NCBI RefSeq assembly: GCF_000416985.1
Contig: NZ_ATDL01000015.1
Location: 62,001-126,000 of the forward strand
Direction: 5' to 3'
Length of the DNA: 64,000 bases
Origin: Sphingobacterium paucimobilis HER1398
Lineage (GTDB): Bacteria > Bacteroidota > Bacteroidia > Sphingobacteriales > Sphingobacteriaceae
The notes below the pieces were generated by a model. The model saw only the letters and a program-made list of their open reading frames with translations. It made no database searches and was not told the DNA's origin. Below are positions 9,926 to 18,583 of the stretch, one piece after another. Made by a program: the position numbers and the translations under genes. How positions within the stretch are numbered: the first letter of the stretch is position 1; each line of letters starts with the position of its first letter.

Positions 9926-10318
9926 ATGATCAAGTTCAAATATACGATCCTCTACGTTGCCGATGTAGCACAAGCTATATCTTTCTATGAACGCACCTTT
10001 CAATTTCGGAAAAAATTTATTACCCCTGAAAATGATTATGGCGAGTTAGATACCGGTGATACGACAATTTCTTTTGCTTCTCATACACTAGCTTCAAAAA
10101 ACATAACAGACGGTTTCATTGCCAGTGATCATTCTCACCCCCCCTTTGGTATAGAACTCGGCATCACGACCGATACAGTCGAAGAACTTGTTCAGCGGGC
10201 TCTGCATAATGGGGCGACCCTTGTTGCATCTCCGGTATGCAAACCCTGGGGGCAAACAGTTGCTTACATCCGTGATATCGATGGTTTCCTTATTGAAATC
10301 TGCACACCCATTTCATAA
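9926..10318 (+). CDS. VOC (glyoxalase/bleomycin-resistance) family protein
   Basis: A 130-aa single VOC domain with the family start YTILYVADVAQAISFYERTF-type strand-helix, and ends DIDGFLIEI, whose Glu is the usual metal ligand. It could be a lyase, a dioxygenase or a drug-binding resistance protein; the substrate cannot be told from sequence. It begins 9 bp after the gltS stop. Confidence 0.85.
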   Translation: MIKFKYTILYVADVAQAISFYERTFQFRKKFITPENDYGELDTGDTTISFASHTLASKNITDGFIASDHSHPPFGIELGITTDTVEELVQRALHNGATLVASPVCKPWGQTVAYIRDIDGFLIEICTPIS

Positions 10319-10325
10319 TTAGAAC

Positions 10326-10739
10326 ATGAGATACCAAGCTCTATATAAATCACCTGAAGTATCCCAATACAGGCACCTACGGGAGGCCTCGGGGCTCTCG
10401 CCAAAGACAGAAGAAGCCGCTGCTATCGGACTCCGCAATTCACTTTGTTGCGTCATCATTACCGATCTTGAAAACGACAATGAAACAGTCGGCATGGGCC
10501 GATTGGTCGGTGACGGCGGATGCCACTGTCAGGTTGTTGACATCTGCGTATTGCCCCAACATCAAAAACAAGGACTCGGAAAACTCATTATGCAAAAGCT
10601 GCATGATTTTATCGAAGATAAACTACCCGAATCCTGCTATGTCAACCTAATCGCGGACGGCGAAGCCTACAGACTATATGAACAGTACGGATTTAAATCC
10701 GTCTGGCCCAATTCTAGAGGAATGGGGCGCGTAAAATAA
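10326..10739 (+). CDS. GNAT family N-acetyltransferase
   Basis: A 137-aa GCN5-type acetyltransferase. The acetyl-CoA motif A reads LPQHQKQGLGKLIMQKL at about residues 76-92, and the C-terminal LYEQYGFK supplies the usual Tyr. The acceptor substrate is unknown. It is the last gene of the gltS-VOC-GNAT run and is closed by the terminator at 10741-10766. Confidence 0.88.
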   Translation: MRYQALYKSPEVSQYRHLREASGLSPKTEEAAAIGLRNSLCCVIITDLENDNETVGMGRLVGDGGCHCQVVDICVLPQHQKQGLGKLIMQKLHDFIEDKLPESCYVNLIADGEAYRLYEQYGFKSVWPNSRGMGRVK

Positions 10740-10740
10740 A

Positions 10741-10766
10741 GAGGAGCATATTTTGATATGCTCCTC
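10741..10766. terminator. Bidirectional terminator between convergent GNAT genes
   Basis: GAGGAGCATAT / ATATGCTCCTC forms a perfect 11-bp stem with a TTTG loop, starting right after the GNAT stop at 10739 and 13 bp before the end of the convergent gene. Confidence 0.75.
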
Positions 10767-10778
10767 CTTCTACTTTAT

Positions 10779-11225
10779 TTATTTCCACCAGTAGTAATAA
10801 TTATGGGCACCATCATACTGAAATCCACATCGTGGGTACAAGGAATTACCTATATCATTTGTTTTCTCCGTTTCCAGCATCAAACCACAAGCTCCAGTCT
10901 CCTCACACCACTGTTTACTCCGGTCAATGAGTGCTACCGACAATCCTCCTCCCCTATAGTCTGGGTGTACAAATAGATCGCTCAATAACCACTGGCGCTC
11001 CAACTTGGTATAGTGAAACAGTTTGTACAACTGTGCAAAACCTACGGCTTTACCATCTACCATAACTAAAAAAATTTCCGATTCGCTGTTTAGGAATCTT
11101 TCTTTAAGAAATGCCTTCCCTTTTTCCAGATCGGATTCTTGCCGATAGAAAATACGATATAGATTAAATAATTCGGCTGTCTGATCGAGATCTTCGAGAC
11201 TGGCTTTTTTGACTGTGTAATTCAT
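10779..11225 (-). CDS. GNAT family N-acetyltransferase
   Basis: A 148-aa protein. Motif A is HPDYRGGGLSVALIDRS at about residues 92-108, followed by LYPRCGFQYD. Its overall pattern (TAELFNLYRIFYRQESD) resembles GNATs annotated as aminoglycoside or diamine acetyltransferase-like. It is not closely similar to the adjacent GNAT genes, so this is a cluster of unrelated acetyltransferases rather than a recent duplication. Confidence 0.87.
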   Translation of the reverse strand: MNYTVKKASLEDLDQTAELFNLYRIFYRQESDLEKGKAFLKERFLNSESEIFLVMVDGKAVGFAQLYKLFHYTKLERQWLLSDLFVHPDYRGGGLSVALIDRSKQWCEETGACGLMLETEKTNDIGNSLYPRCGFQYDGAHNYYYWWK

Positions 11226-11333
11226 TGCTTCTTATAGTTTACGGTATATTTAGGCCGCAAAAGTATTTTTTATTACGTCTACACAGATGATCCAGTTTTT
11301 AAATAAAACCCAGTCCAACTATTCCCTCTCTTT

Positions 11334-11762
11334 CTACAGCTCCAACTCAAACACCTTCTGCTCCTTTTTCTGACGGAATCCCATTTTGATATAGAATTTA
11401 TGACTCTCCGTGCGTATAAGATTGCAACGTACCCGGACCATATTACAGCCTCTGACACCTGCCCACACTTTTGCTGTATCCACCAAGGCCGCACCGGTCC
11501 CTCGCCCACGCACTCGATCACTCACTACCAGTCCAACGATCTCTACATGATAGCCCGAGTCTAGACTAACCGTATGATTTACCTGCATCCATCCTACCAC
11601 ACTATTATCGATGACCGAAACAGCGATCATCACATTTTTATCTGATAGTAATGTCGCTAGTCTCTTCTCGATAGTTTCCAGATCGTTTGGATATCCCAAT
11701 TGTATAGCCAGCTCTGTGATTTCCTTACTGTCGTCAATTTTCGCTTCTCTTATCTCCATCAT
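11334..11762 (-). CDS. GNAT family N-acetyltransferase
   Basis: A 142-aa protein with acetyl-CoA motif A VSDRVRGRGTGAALVDTA at about residues 79-96 and C-terminal FYIKMGF. The N-terminal pattern (IREAKIDDSKEITELAIQLGYP) is standard. It lies 108 bp upstream of the next GNAT on the same strand and may share its transcript. Confidence 0.87.
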   Translation of the reverse strand: MMEIREAKIDDSKEITELAIQLGYPNDLETIEKRLATLLSDKNVMIAVSVIDNSVVGWMQVNHTVSLDSGYHVEIVGLVVSDRVRGRGTGAALVDTAKVWAGVRGCNMVRVRCNLIRTESHKFYIKMGFRQKKEQKVFELEL

Positions 11763-11932
11763 TCTTTTTTTATAGTTACCCCAGCCCGTCTTTCTCGTTC
11801 ACCCTTTTCTAAGTTATCAAAACTATCTCCCCATCCCTACAATCATTTTCATTTTTTTCAACTTTTATACGATGTGCTTTTTGTAACATTTTAAGTAAAC
11901 ACAACTAAATATACCTCCTTAAATGTGCATAT

Positions 11933-12811
11933 TTGAATATGCCTTTATTTTTCACACTGGATGATATCTATAAATTGTATAATACCGATCCCACCATCAG
12001 AGTGGATGGAATCGTTGTTCTAGACAAAAATGATCGTCCAAAAATAGAATATCCCGACCATCGTCATCAATTTGACGGGCTTCTATTTAGCTTTATGATA
12101 AAAGGCACTATGAAGTCCAGAATACATTTTCTAGAATATGAGGTCAATGTCGATGACACGGTCGTCATACTTCCCCAACTCATGATAGACGTTCATGAAT
12201 TTAGTGATGATGCTGAAATGATCACCATGGGGCTTTCATTGGATTTTATAGCATCATTCTCCACCTTGAGAGAGTTCATCATGAATGACCAGATCAGATG
12301 GAGACCAGTAATCAAGCTTAACGAGGAGAGACAACAGCAACAAAAAGAACTCTTAGCACTCATTCTAAAAATCTACCGTGAAAAACAAAGTCCCAAGAAA
12401 AAAGAAATATTACAGCATCTGATCATTGCGCTTATCCATATAATCGCTGAGGTCTATACGGTAGGTACAACACAAAATACCGAAACCAAAAGTAGGACAC
12501 ACGAGCTTATCGATAATTTCTATGTGTTGATTACGAAACATGCTATCGAAGAACGAAGGGTAAAATTTTATGCAGATCAGTTGTACCTTACCCCACAATA
12601 TCTATCGACCCTATTAAAACAGACAACCGGCAAGTCCGTTCTACAATGGATAGATCACATCGTCATCATGCAAGCCAAAACGTTAATAAAAACATCAAAC
12701 CTGACCATCAAAGAGATCAGTAATCAATTGCATTTTGTTGATTCCAGTTTATTCTGTCGTTATTTCAAACGACATACAGGCTTCTCGCCCAAAGCATTTA
12801 AACACATTTAA
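11933..12811 (+). CDS. AraC family transcriptional regulator
   Basis: A 292-aa regulator with an N-terminal ligand-binding cupin-like domain (about 1-170) and a C-terminal double HTH (about 185-290). HTH evidence is FYADQLYLTPQYLSTLLKQ, then TIKEISNQLHFVDSSLFCRYFKRHTG split over the second helix pair, ending GFSPKAFK. The start is at 11933, or two codons downstream (11939). The truncated OsmC gene follows 26 bp after the stop and could have been its target. Confidence 0.9.
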   Translation: MNMPLFFTLDDIYKLYNTDPTIRVDGIVVLDKNDRPKIEYPDHRHQFDGLLFSFMIKGTMKSRIHFLEYEVNVDDTVVILPQLMIDVHEFSDDAEMITMGLSLDFIASFSTLREFIMNDQIRWRPVIKLNEERQQQQKELLALILKIYREKQSPKKKEILQHLIIALIHIIAEVYTVGTTQNTETKSRTHELIDNFYVLITKHAIEERRVKFYADQLYLTPQYLSTLLKQTTGKSVLQWIDHIVIMQAKTLIKTSNLTIKEISNQLHFVDSSLFCRYFKRHTGFSPKAFKHI

Positions 12812-12837
12812 ATTGTATTTTTGTTAACACCAACGGC

Positions 12838-13242
12838 ATGAATTTTAAACATCATTTTACAGCGACGCTGCATTGGACCTCACAACAGGAATCACCTGAG
12901 AGACAGTCTACTCGAATATCGGCAAAGAATCACCACATAAAAATCGATGGAAAGGCTATATTGGAAGTCTCGGCAGCTAAAGCATTTAAAGGAGACCCAA
13001 CCCTTTATAATCCGGAAGACCTACTGTTGAGCAGCTTAATGTCCTGTCATATGATGTCCTATTTATATGTCTGTTCACAACATCATATCACTGTTATATC
13101 CTATACAGACAGCGCTCATGCGCTATTGGAAACAAGTGGAGATGGTAGTGGACTGTCATCCATCATGCCACATGTACCGCTACCTCTCTTAGCGGTTAAT
13201 GATACAGCTAGCTGTCCATCGCTTCGATCTGCTCATCACTAA
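12838..13242 (+). pseudogene. OsmC-like protein, C-terminus lost
   Basis: The first ~105 residues match the OsmC/Ohr fold (NPEDLLLSSLMSCHMMSYLY, then SYTDSAHALLE and GDGSG). OsmC proteins need ~45 further residues with a second conserved Cys. Here the match ends after GDGSG, and the frame runs out as a compositionally odd tail that overlaps the opposite gene and contains a perfect hairpin (13176-13196). The first Cys (SCHMM) is kept and the second, resolving region is gone, so peroxidase activity is unlikely. A TATTTTTG promoter box sits at 12816-12823. Confidence 0.55.
13176..13196. terminator. Hairpin inside the OsmC-like 3' end
   Basis: ACCGCTA / TAGCGGT are perfect 7-bp arms with a 7-nt loop. 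It lies just before the stop of the convergent small gene at 13208. It may be the terminator that once followed, or now interrupts, the OsmC gene. There is no T-run. Confidence 0.35.
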
Positions 13243-13429
13243 AGCCATCTAGCTTATCAAGTTGGTCATCCGACCAGGTCAATAAATCCGTCAGCATAAA
13301 GACCTGAGGTTGCTCATCATTCAGTTGGTTCACGTTGTCCAGCAATGACCCTTCAATTCCTTTTGGTTCACCATCACTTAAGATCTGATATCCCTCATCC
13401 AACCACTTTTGTATCTGTTCACGTTTCAT
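13208..13429 (-). CDS. Small acidic protein of unknown function
   Basis: A 73-aa very acidic protein beginning MKREQIQKWLDEGYQIL and ending DEQIEAMDS. It is predicted to be mostly helical and has no Cys, signal peptide or membrane segment. I do not recognise a family. The start codon is preceded by GGAGGAATG, a strong Shine-Dalgarno for this genome, which supports it as a real gene. Its 3' end overlaps the decayed OsmC frame by 35 bp. Confidence 0.6.
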   Translation of the reverse strand: MKREQIQKWLDEGYQILSDGEPKGIEGSLLDNVNQLNDEQPQVFMLTDLLTWSDDQLDKLDGFSDEQIEAMDS

Positions 13430-13463
13430 TCCTCCTCCTATATTTTCTTATAAAAACTTTTAC

Positions 13464-14141
13464 CTACTCCACAAAGTTAATCTTGCCGCCGGCCAATCTT
13501 CTTTGTTTCCTTTCGGAAGGGTTTCCATACACATCGATAACACCTCCAGCCCGAGTTTGGACATCGATACTCTTTCCTACATTCACCTGACATTTACCTC
13601 CTGCATTCGTTCGTACATAGGCCTGATCAGACAAGAGCGATTTTGCATCATAATGACCTCCAAATGTACAATTTACCACTTGGTCGCGGGTTTCTCCTTC
13701 TAAGCTGATGCTACCTCCCGCCGTACTCCAAGCCTCGACTTTATCCGTATGTAAGCGCAGATTTATACTAGCTCCCTCATTGGCAGAAAGAAAGATTGAG
13801 TCCGTTTCTATTTCAAAACCATCTGTACTTATCTGAGCACCTTTACGACCAATTATACTCGACACGTTAGTCACATAGAGGCTGACATCTACCTTTTGTC
13901 CCTGCATAATAGCGCTTGTCGTCATTTTCAATCGCAACACATCATCTGTCTGTATCAATTCCAATTGGGAGGCATATTCACCTTCGATAACAATCTTGTC
14001 TTCCGCTCCAGACAGCAACCTTACCCGGATCTTATCCGTTACTTCCAGTTCTCTAAAAGGGGTCAGTGTCCGTGACAATTGCGCACTCGCCTGAAAAAAA
14101 GAACAGGCAGTCAAAATAAGTATCAAAAAAAAATGCTTCAT
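13464..14141 (-). CDS. Secreted DUF2807 (GIN domain) protein
   Basis: A 225-aa protein with a cleavable signal (MKHFFLILILTACSFFQASA). The mature part is a right-handed beta-helix-like DUF2807 domain with repeating short strands and many Gly/Asn/Ser turns (GRKGAQISTDG, AGGSISLEG, RTNAGGKCQVNVG, TRAGGVIDVYG). It is probably periplasmic or surface-exposed with unknown function. It follows the 14152-14652 gene by 10 bp on the same strand, so the two form an operon. Confidence 0.82.
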   Translation of the reverse strand: MKHFFLILILTACSFFQASAQLSRTLTPFRELEVTDKIRVRLLSGAEDKIVIEGEYASQLELIQTDDVLRLKMTTSAIMQGQKVDVSLYVTNVSSIIGRKGAQISTDGFEIETDSIFLSANEGASINLRLHTDKVEAWSTAGGSISLEGETRDQVVNCTFGGHYDAKSLLSDQAYVRTNAGGKCQVNVGKSIDVQTRAGGVIDVYGNPSERKQRRLAGGKINFVE

Positions 14142-14151
14142 AAATCTATTT

Positions 14152-14652
14152 CTATCGTCCCAATTTTACCAATTCCTGCTCCGTATACATCTTTGCCCCT
14201 TTCAGGTAGTTAAAAAGCAGATCTTTTGTCTTCTCGTCACCCATTTTATATAGGTTACTGACTAAAAAGTCTTTGTCTTGCTCGATGTTATCTTTATATC
14301 CCAAATAGCTGGGGATATAGTACTGTATGCATAACCGAATAAAGCGCAGTTCTACGTTTGCAGGTTCCGCTTGTATCTGCTTTTCCAGAAGCTTCTTTCC
14401 TCCATTAAAATAACTCATTTTTTTAAACGGGCTGCCCGTATGCTTGGCCATGAACATATGAAAAGCAGCTTCGTACCCCTTTTCCACGGGGCTCTTGGCA
14501 TATTTTTCCAAGGTCTCCAAGTGCCGTTCACATAGTTCCTGGTTCTTTACCCCTTTATTAAAGTCTCTACGTACGTCATCCAAATTTAGATACTGGCCTT
14601 TAGCCAAGACCACAAAGTTGATAATTCCGATACAAAGCAAGATTCCCTTCAT
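14152..14652 (-). CDS. Secreted protein of unknown function
   Basis: A 166-aa protein starting at the ATG at 14652 (MKGILLCIGIINFVVLAKG signal). The in-frame start at 14682 would put ten polar residues before the signal. The mature part is helical and charged (DDVRRDFNKGVKNQELCE, HLETLEKYAKSPVEKGYEAA). The size and pattern resemble small Bacteroidota periplasmic proteins found with DUF2807 genes, but I can assign no family. Confidence 0.65.
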   Translation of the reverse strand: MKGILLCIGIINFVVLAKGQYLNLDDVRRDFNKGVKNQELCERHLETLEKYAKSPVEKGYEAAFHMFMAKHTGSPFKKMSYFNGGKKLLEKQIQAEPANVELRFIRLCIQYYIPSYLGYKDNIEQDKDFLVSNLYKMGDEKTKDLLFNYLKGAKMYTEQELVKLGR

Positions 14653-14861
14653 ACTGATAAAAGTTAATTCTTTAACAACCATTTACCTATCTCAAACTAC
14701 ATCCGACATATCAGTTCACCCCTATCGTACAGACACGGCACGAAAACACAAACGTATAATGGTTACATCTGTTAAATTACAAAAAATGAGCCAAGTATTT
14801 CTCATCCTTTTATCATTTACCTCTGGTAGAGGAACAAAAAAATATTACGGTGATAATCCTC

Positions 14862-15995
14862 TTACTTGTTGGCGTATATAAAGTGTTGGTATAAACAGTT
14901 AGCAATTTCTTCCAACAGTACAGGTTCATCATCTTCGAATACCTGTTTGCAACCATTAGTAATCGCTACAATTCCGAAACGCTCTTCGGGATGAAAAAAC
15001 ATAGCGCTATACAAACCATAAGCAGATCCTGTATGTCCTACCATCGTCTTTCCAGGTATGAAGTTATCGTTTTGCCGAAGCGCCAGTCCATAACCGGACT
15101 CTTGATTGACTGGTGTCTGCATTATTTTGGATGCCAAATCTCCTATTATTCGCACACCCGCAGATTTACCAAATCCCATGTGCATGATCATATAACGAGC
15201 AAGATCTTCGGCCGAAATTTTCATTCCTCCAGTTGGCGAGAAAACAGGCGTCGTATAGCCTAACTTATAACTTTTCAGCTCTTCACGACGTGCGGCATAA
15301 GCTGCCGGCTGAGCCTCAAAACGCTGTTTTTGTCGATCGTATTCATAGATATTAGCAAAAGCCGTCTTATCCAACGAATCTATACAGTATCCTCCATTAA
15401 GACCTAGCGGAGTCAATATCTGCTGCTTAATATACGTATCAAATCGAACTCCTACAGCACGTTCCAATGCGGCACCAGCCATATTAAAGTTCAAATTACA
15501 ATACTCATATTGAGTGCCTGGCTCATACGTATTGTACCCTTCTTTCCAGTCAGGGTTATTAGCTGGATTGATAGCATCCAGATTAAAATAGCCATTTTTG
15601 TCGTTGATACTCGATGTATGCGAGAGTAACATTCTCAAGGTAATCACCTTATCCGGGAAATTAGGATTTCTTACTGGAAAGCCGATCAGCGTTCCAAAAT
15701 CCGTATCAAGAGAAATCTTATTGGCTTCGACAAGCTGCATCCATGCCGTCGCTGTAAATGATTTTGATATAGATGCTATTCTAAAAAGATCCTGTGACGC
15801 ACTCAATTGCGTCTTCTGTTCCAAATCTTTATACCCTACTGCGTCACTATGAATGATCTGTCCATCTTTGACCACGACATAAGCGACACCTACAGCGCTA
15901 TAACGCTCTGCTATGGCATTTACTTTCTGTTTTACATCCTGTGAAAACGCAACGGTAATACTTCCTAGAAAAAGCAACAATAGGATATGTTTCAT
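14862..15995 (-). CDS. Serine hydrolase (class C beta-lactamase/DD-peptidase fold)
   Basis: A 377-aa exported enzyme with signal peptide MKHILLLLFLGSITVAFS. The catalytic motifs of the beta-lactamase/PBP4-like fold are present: SxxK as ASISKSF at about residue 78, YxN as YCN at about residue 167, and HTG as VGHTGSAYG at about residue 340. It could be a D-alanyl carboxypeptidase, esterase or beta-lactamase. Typical AmpC surroundings (ampR) are missing, so an esterase or peptidase role is likely. Confidence 0.88.
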   Translation of the reverse strand: MKHILLLLFLGSITVAFSQDVKQKVNAIAERYSAVGVAYVVVKDGQIIHSDAVGYKDLEQKTQLSASQDLFRIASISKSFTATAWMQLVEANKISLDTDFGTLIGFPVRNPNFPDKVITLRMLLSHTSSINDKNGYFNLDAINPANNPDWKEGYNTYEPGTQYEYCNLNFNMAGAALERAVGVRFDTYIKQQILTPLGLNGGYCIDSLDKTAFANIYEYDRQKQRFEAQPAAYAARREELKSYKLGYTTPVFSPTGGMKISAEDLARYMIMHMGFGKSAGVRIIGDLASKIMQTPVNQESGYGLALRQNDNFIPGKTMVGHTGSAYGLYSAMFFHPEERFGIVAITNGCKQVFEDDEPVLLEEIANCLYQHFIYANK

Positions 15996-16035
15996 CTTTA
16001 ACGATTTGATATAAGGTTCTCTTCAAGACCTAAAG

Positions 16036-16767
16036 CTATGAAATATATCTTAAAGCCAATCGTAAAAGATAGCCCACAATGATAGCGATCGTAAAACTTG
16101 ACAAAGTACCTACCAATACATACTCTGTAAATTTAGTGTCTTTGGCATTTTTCAAGTCACCAAAACGAAATATGGATTTGGCCGCCAACAAAAAACCTAT
16201 TCCCGATAGAAACCCAACCTGAATGAACAATACTATAATAAGCCGTTCCATAATTCCGATAAGCATTCCGGCATCGATCAGAGTACCTTTTCTTTGGTCG
16301 TTCAGTTCATTTTCCTGATTCCATTTGCTGAAAAACACCCGTAAGAAAATAGGGCTTACCACGGCAATCAATAAGAAGGCAATCACACATACTATAGCTT
16401 GGTCAGACAACAAGTGTTCCCACAGGCCCGGTGGCACGCCAAAACAATAAAACGTAGCTGTAATCAATACAGCCAAGTGTAAAAACTGATCCAATGCAAA
16501 TAGAAAAACAGGCTTATAGGGCCACAGTTTCTCCCACCATATCTTGAGACTGTCTATTGCCAGGTGTGCACAGCCGATTCCCAGTATCAGCAACCCGTAT
16601 TGAGGCCACGACGGATACAATACAGCAGTCAGGAGCAGTACATGTACCAGCACATGGAGCAATAGATAAAACACATTATCCCGGCGTTTGATTACCCAGC
16701 TCCGAGGTTGCAAGACAAAATCTCCGAGCAAATGTGCCAATAGTAACTTTAAAAATAGAGTCAGCAT
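16036..16767 (-). CDS. DUF3307 membrane protein
   Basis: A 243-aa protein with about six transmembrane segments. DUF3307 begins at LLLAHLLGDFVLQPRSW, which is family-typical, so the ATG at 16767 (MLTLFLKL) is chosen over the longer frame at 16821. Its start overlaps the end of satD by 7 bp. SatD and DUF3307 genes are commonly paired, so both products probably serve one unknown process. Confidence 0.8.
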   Translation of the reverse strand: MLTLFLKLLLAHLLGDFVLQPRSWVIKRRDNVFYLLLHVLVHVLLLTAVLYPSWPQYGLLILGIGCAHLAIDSLKIWWEKLWPYKPVFLFALDQFLHLAVLITATFYCFGVPPGLWEHLLSDQAIVCVIAFLLIAVVSPIFLRVFFSKWNQENELNDQRKGTLIDAGMLIGIMERLIIVLFIQVGFLSGIGFLLAAKSIFRFGDLKNAKDTKFTEYVLVGTLSSFTIAIIVGYLLRLALRYIS

Positions 16768-17387
16768 CTTTTCATTAGTTGTTCTGTGCAATAGATGATT
16801 GCTTTGTTCAATTTGTTCCATCCCGCCTTGGTCAGCTCAGTGCTCACCTGACTTTGATGTTTACGTTGTAATTTTTTTGCTAATTCCTGTTGGTTTGCTT
16901 TAGGAAATCGCAGTGCCTCGGACACTGTCTCCGCCATGTTGACCGTCCATCGATTTGCGATTTCAACACACAGATTCAGCATGATATTGCTTAGCTCATC
17001 CCAGTCCGCCCACGGCGATCTTACTGCGATAAGATCCTTATGAAGCGATTCGAAAGCTTCCCCTGAACGGACAAATGCATCTCCAAATGAATTCTTGATA
17101 TGATCATCCATATAATCAACCGTACCTATCCCCAATCCCATCCTCACTTCCAAATCTCCCATCGACTTGATTCGGGACTTGAGGTAGAACATAGATTCTA
17201 TAGATTTCTCTAGAGCAATCATCAGCTGAAAGCTATCTCCCCGGAAAATATCATATCTATCTGAACAGTCTTTCAAAGCCGATTCCAATTGAGGGAGCCA
17301 TTCTCGGATATCCTTTGAACGCGAATCCACGATGTCCCCTGTTATAATTGCATAAAACTCCATTATGTCTTCATTTAATGCGATCAT
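16761..17387 (-). CDS. SatD family protein with C-terminal HTH-like tail
   Basis: A 208-aa protein. The conserved N-terminal ITGDIVDSRSKD motif, then FRGDSFQLM and MGLGIGTVDY, mark the SatD domain. The last ~60 residues (ANQQELAKKLQRKHQSQVST) look like a helix-turn-helix. The start at 17387 has an AGG 7 bp upstream; MEFYAIITGD at 17363 is the alternative. The promoter region carries a striking half-site array (17382-17458), and the HTH tail makes SatD itself a candidate autoregulator. Confidence 0.78.
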   Translation of the reverse strand: MIALNEDIMEFYAIITGDIVDSRSKDIREWLPQLESALKDCSDRYDIFRGDSFQLMIALEKSIESMFYLKSRIKSMGDLEVRMGLGIGTVDYMDDHIKNSFGDAFVRSGEAFESLHKDLIAVRSPWADWDELSNIMLNLCVEIANRWTVNMAETVSEALRFPKANQQELAKKLQRKHQSQVSTELTKAGWNKLNKAIIYCTEQLMKRC

Positions 17388-17458
17388 CTTACCTGATGAT
17401 ATTCAAATTTATCATTAATTTTGATGATATCTATAATTATCATTCATTTCAATGATAA
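17382..17458. promoter_or_regulatory. Alternating half-site operator array, 14-bp period
   Basis: Half-sites alternate as ATGATA (17396), TATCAT (17410), ATGATA (17424), TATCAT (17438) and ATGATA (17452), each exactly 14 bp after the last. A 5/6 match, GATCAT, at 17382 covers the satD start codon. The last pair extends to 8-bp perfect arms, TTATCATT/AATGATAA. The array lies between satD and the divergent PPK2 gene and so could control both. Confidence 0.7.
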
Positions 17459-17539
17459 AAACTTTATACACACTTGTCTGTTTTAAGATTTAAATATCTA
17501 TTTTTAAAACAAATTGAAACCCAATTAAGTGCTGTACAT

Positions 17540-18415
17540 ATGAGTAAATTCCAAAAACAACTTAAAGCGAGTTCAAAATCCAAGCTCAAGGATTTTCCTA
17601 CCCACATTGACAACATCAGTCCTGAGGAAGCCAAAAAAGAGCTAAAACAGGTACGAAAATCTATTGCAAATATACAGGAAGTCATGTACGCACACAACAA
17701 ATACAGCGTATTGATCTGCTTACAGGGTATGGATACTGCCGGAAAAGACTCCTTGATTCGCGAGGTGTTCAAGGATTTCAATGCTCGTGGCGTAGTCGTA
17801 CAGAGTTACAAGACACCAAGCTTCAGAGAGCTGCAGCACGACTACTTGTGGCGCCACTATATAGCACTGCCAGAACGGGGCAAGTTTACTGTTTTCAACC
17901 GTACCCATTACGAGAATGTACTCGTCACACGCGTACACCCAGAATATATACTCCAAGAAAACATACCAAAAATAACCGAAGTCAAAGATATACCTAAAGA
18001 TTTCTGGAGAAACAGATATCAGCAGATCAATAATTTCGAACACCACATCCAACAAAACGGAACGATCATTCTTAAATTTTATCTACACCTATCCAAAGGC
18101 GAACAGAAAAGCAGATTACTACGGCGCTTGGACAAAGAGGATCACAATTGGAAATTCTCTCCAGGGGATCTTAAAGAGCGTAAGCGTTGGGAGGAGTATA
18201 TGTCTTATTATGAAGAGGCCATACAACACACCAGCAAACCTGATGCTCCTTGGTACGTCATACCAGCAGATAATAAAGAGATATGCCGCTATCTCGTAGC
18301 ACAAATAATCTTGGAAGAACTAAAAAAGCGTAAGGATATCAAATATCCAGATCTTCCTAAAGATATCGAAAAGCACATTGCGTGTTACCGCAAAGAATTA
18401 GAAAACGAGAAATAG
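17540..18415 (+). CDS. Polyphosphate kinase 2 family protein
   Basis: A 291-aa protein starting at the ATG at 17540 (MSKFQKQL); the longer frame from 17474 adds 22 untypical residues. PPK2 signatures are Walker A GMDTAGKDS (about residue 72), the lid Arg-rich DYLWRHYIALPERGKFTVFNRTHYE region split around residues 110-135, and KERKRWEEYMSYYEEAI. It transfers phosphate between polyphosphate and nucleotides; the donor/acceptor class (NDP or NMP) cannot be fixed by eye. It is divergent from satD over a shared operator array. Confidence 0.9.
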   Translation: MSKFQKQLKASSKSKLKDFPTHIDNISPEEAKKELKQVRKSIANIQEVMYAHNKYSVLICLQGMDTAGKDSLIREVFKDFNARGVVVQSYKTPSFRELQHDYLWRHYIALPERGKFTVFNRTHYENVLVTRVHPEYILQENIPKITEVKDIPKDFWRNRYQQINNFEHHIQQNGTIILKFYLHLSKGEQKSRLLRRLDKEDHNWKFSPGDLKERKRWEEYMSYYEEAIQHTSKPDAPWYVIPADNKEICRYLVAQIILEELKKRKDIKYPDLPKDIEKHIACYRKELENEK

Positions 18416-18546
18416 GTTGGCCGTTCCAACACGTCCGCTACTTCAGCTATGATTAACTAATTGTTTTTTTTCAAGAACAAAGGCTATCCTATTGATAAGT
18501 TCGTAAATGGAGGTCATTTTTTATCAGGATTTATCAAAAAAATAGA

Positions 18547-18576
18547 TTTGAAAATGAAGTATATATAATATATTTG
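18547..18576 (+). promoter_or_regulatory. aspC-like gene promoter
   Basis: TTTG at 18547-18550, an 18-bp spacer and TATATTTG at 18569-18576 give a good sigma-ABfr promoter. The box ends only 7 bp before the ATG, so the transcript should have almost no leader. Confidence 0.65.
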
Positions 18577-18583
18577 TATCACC

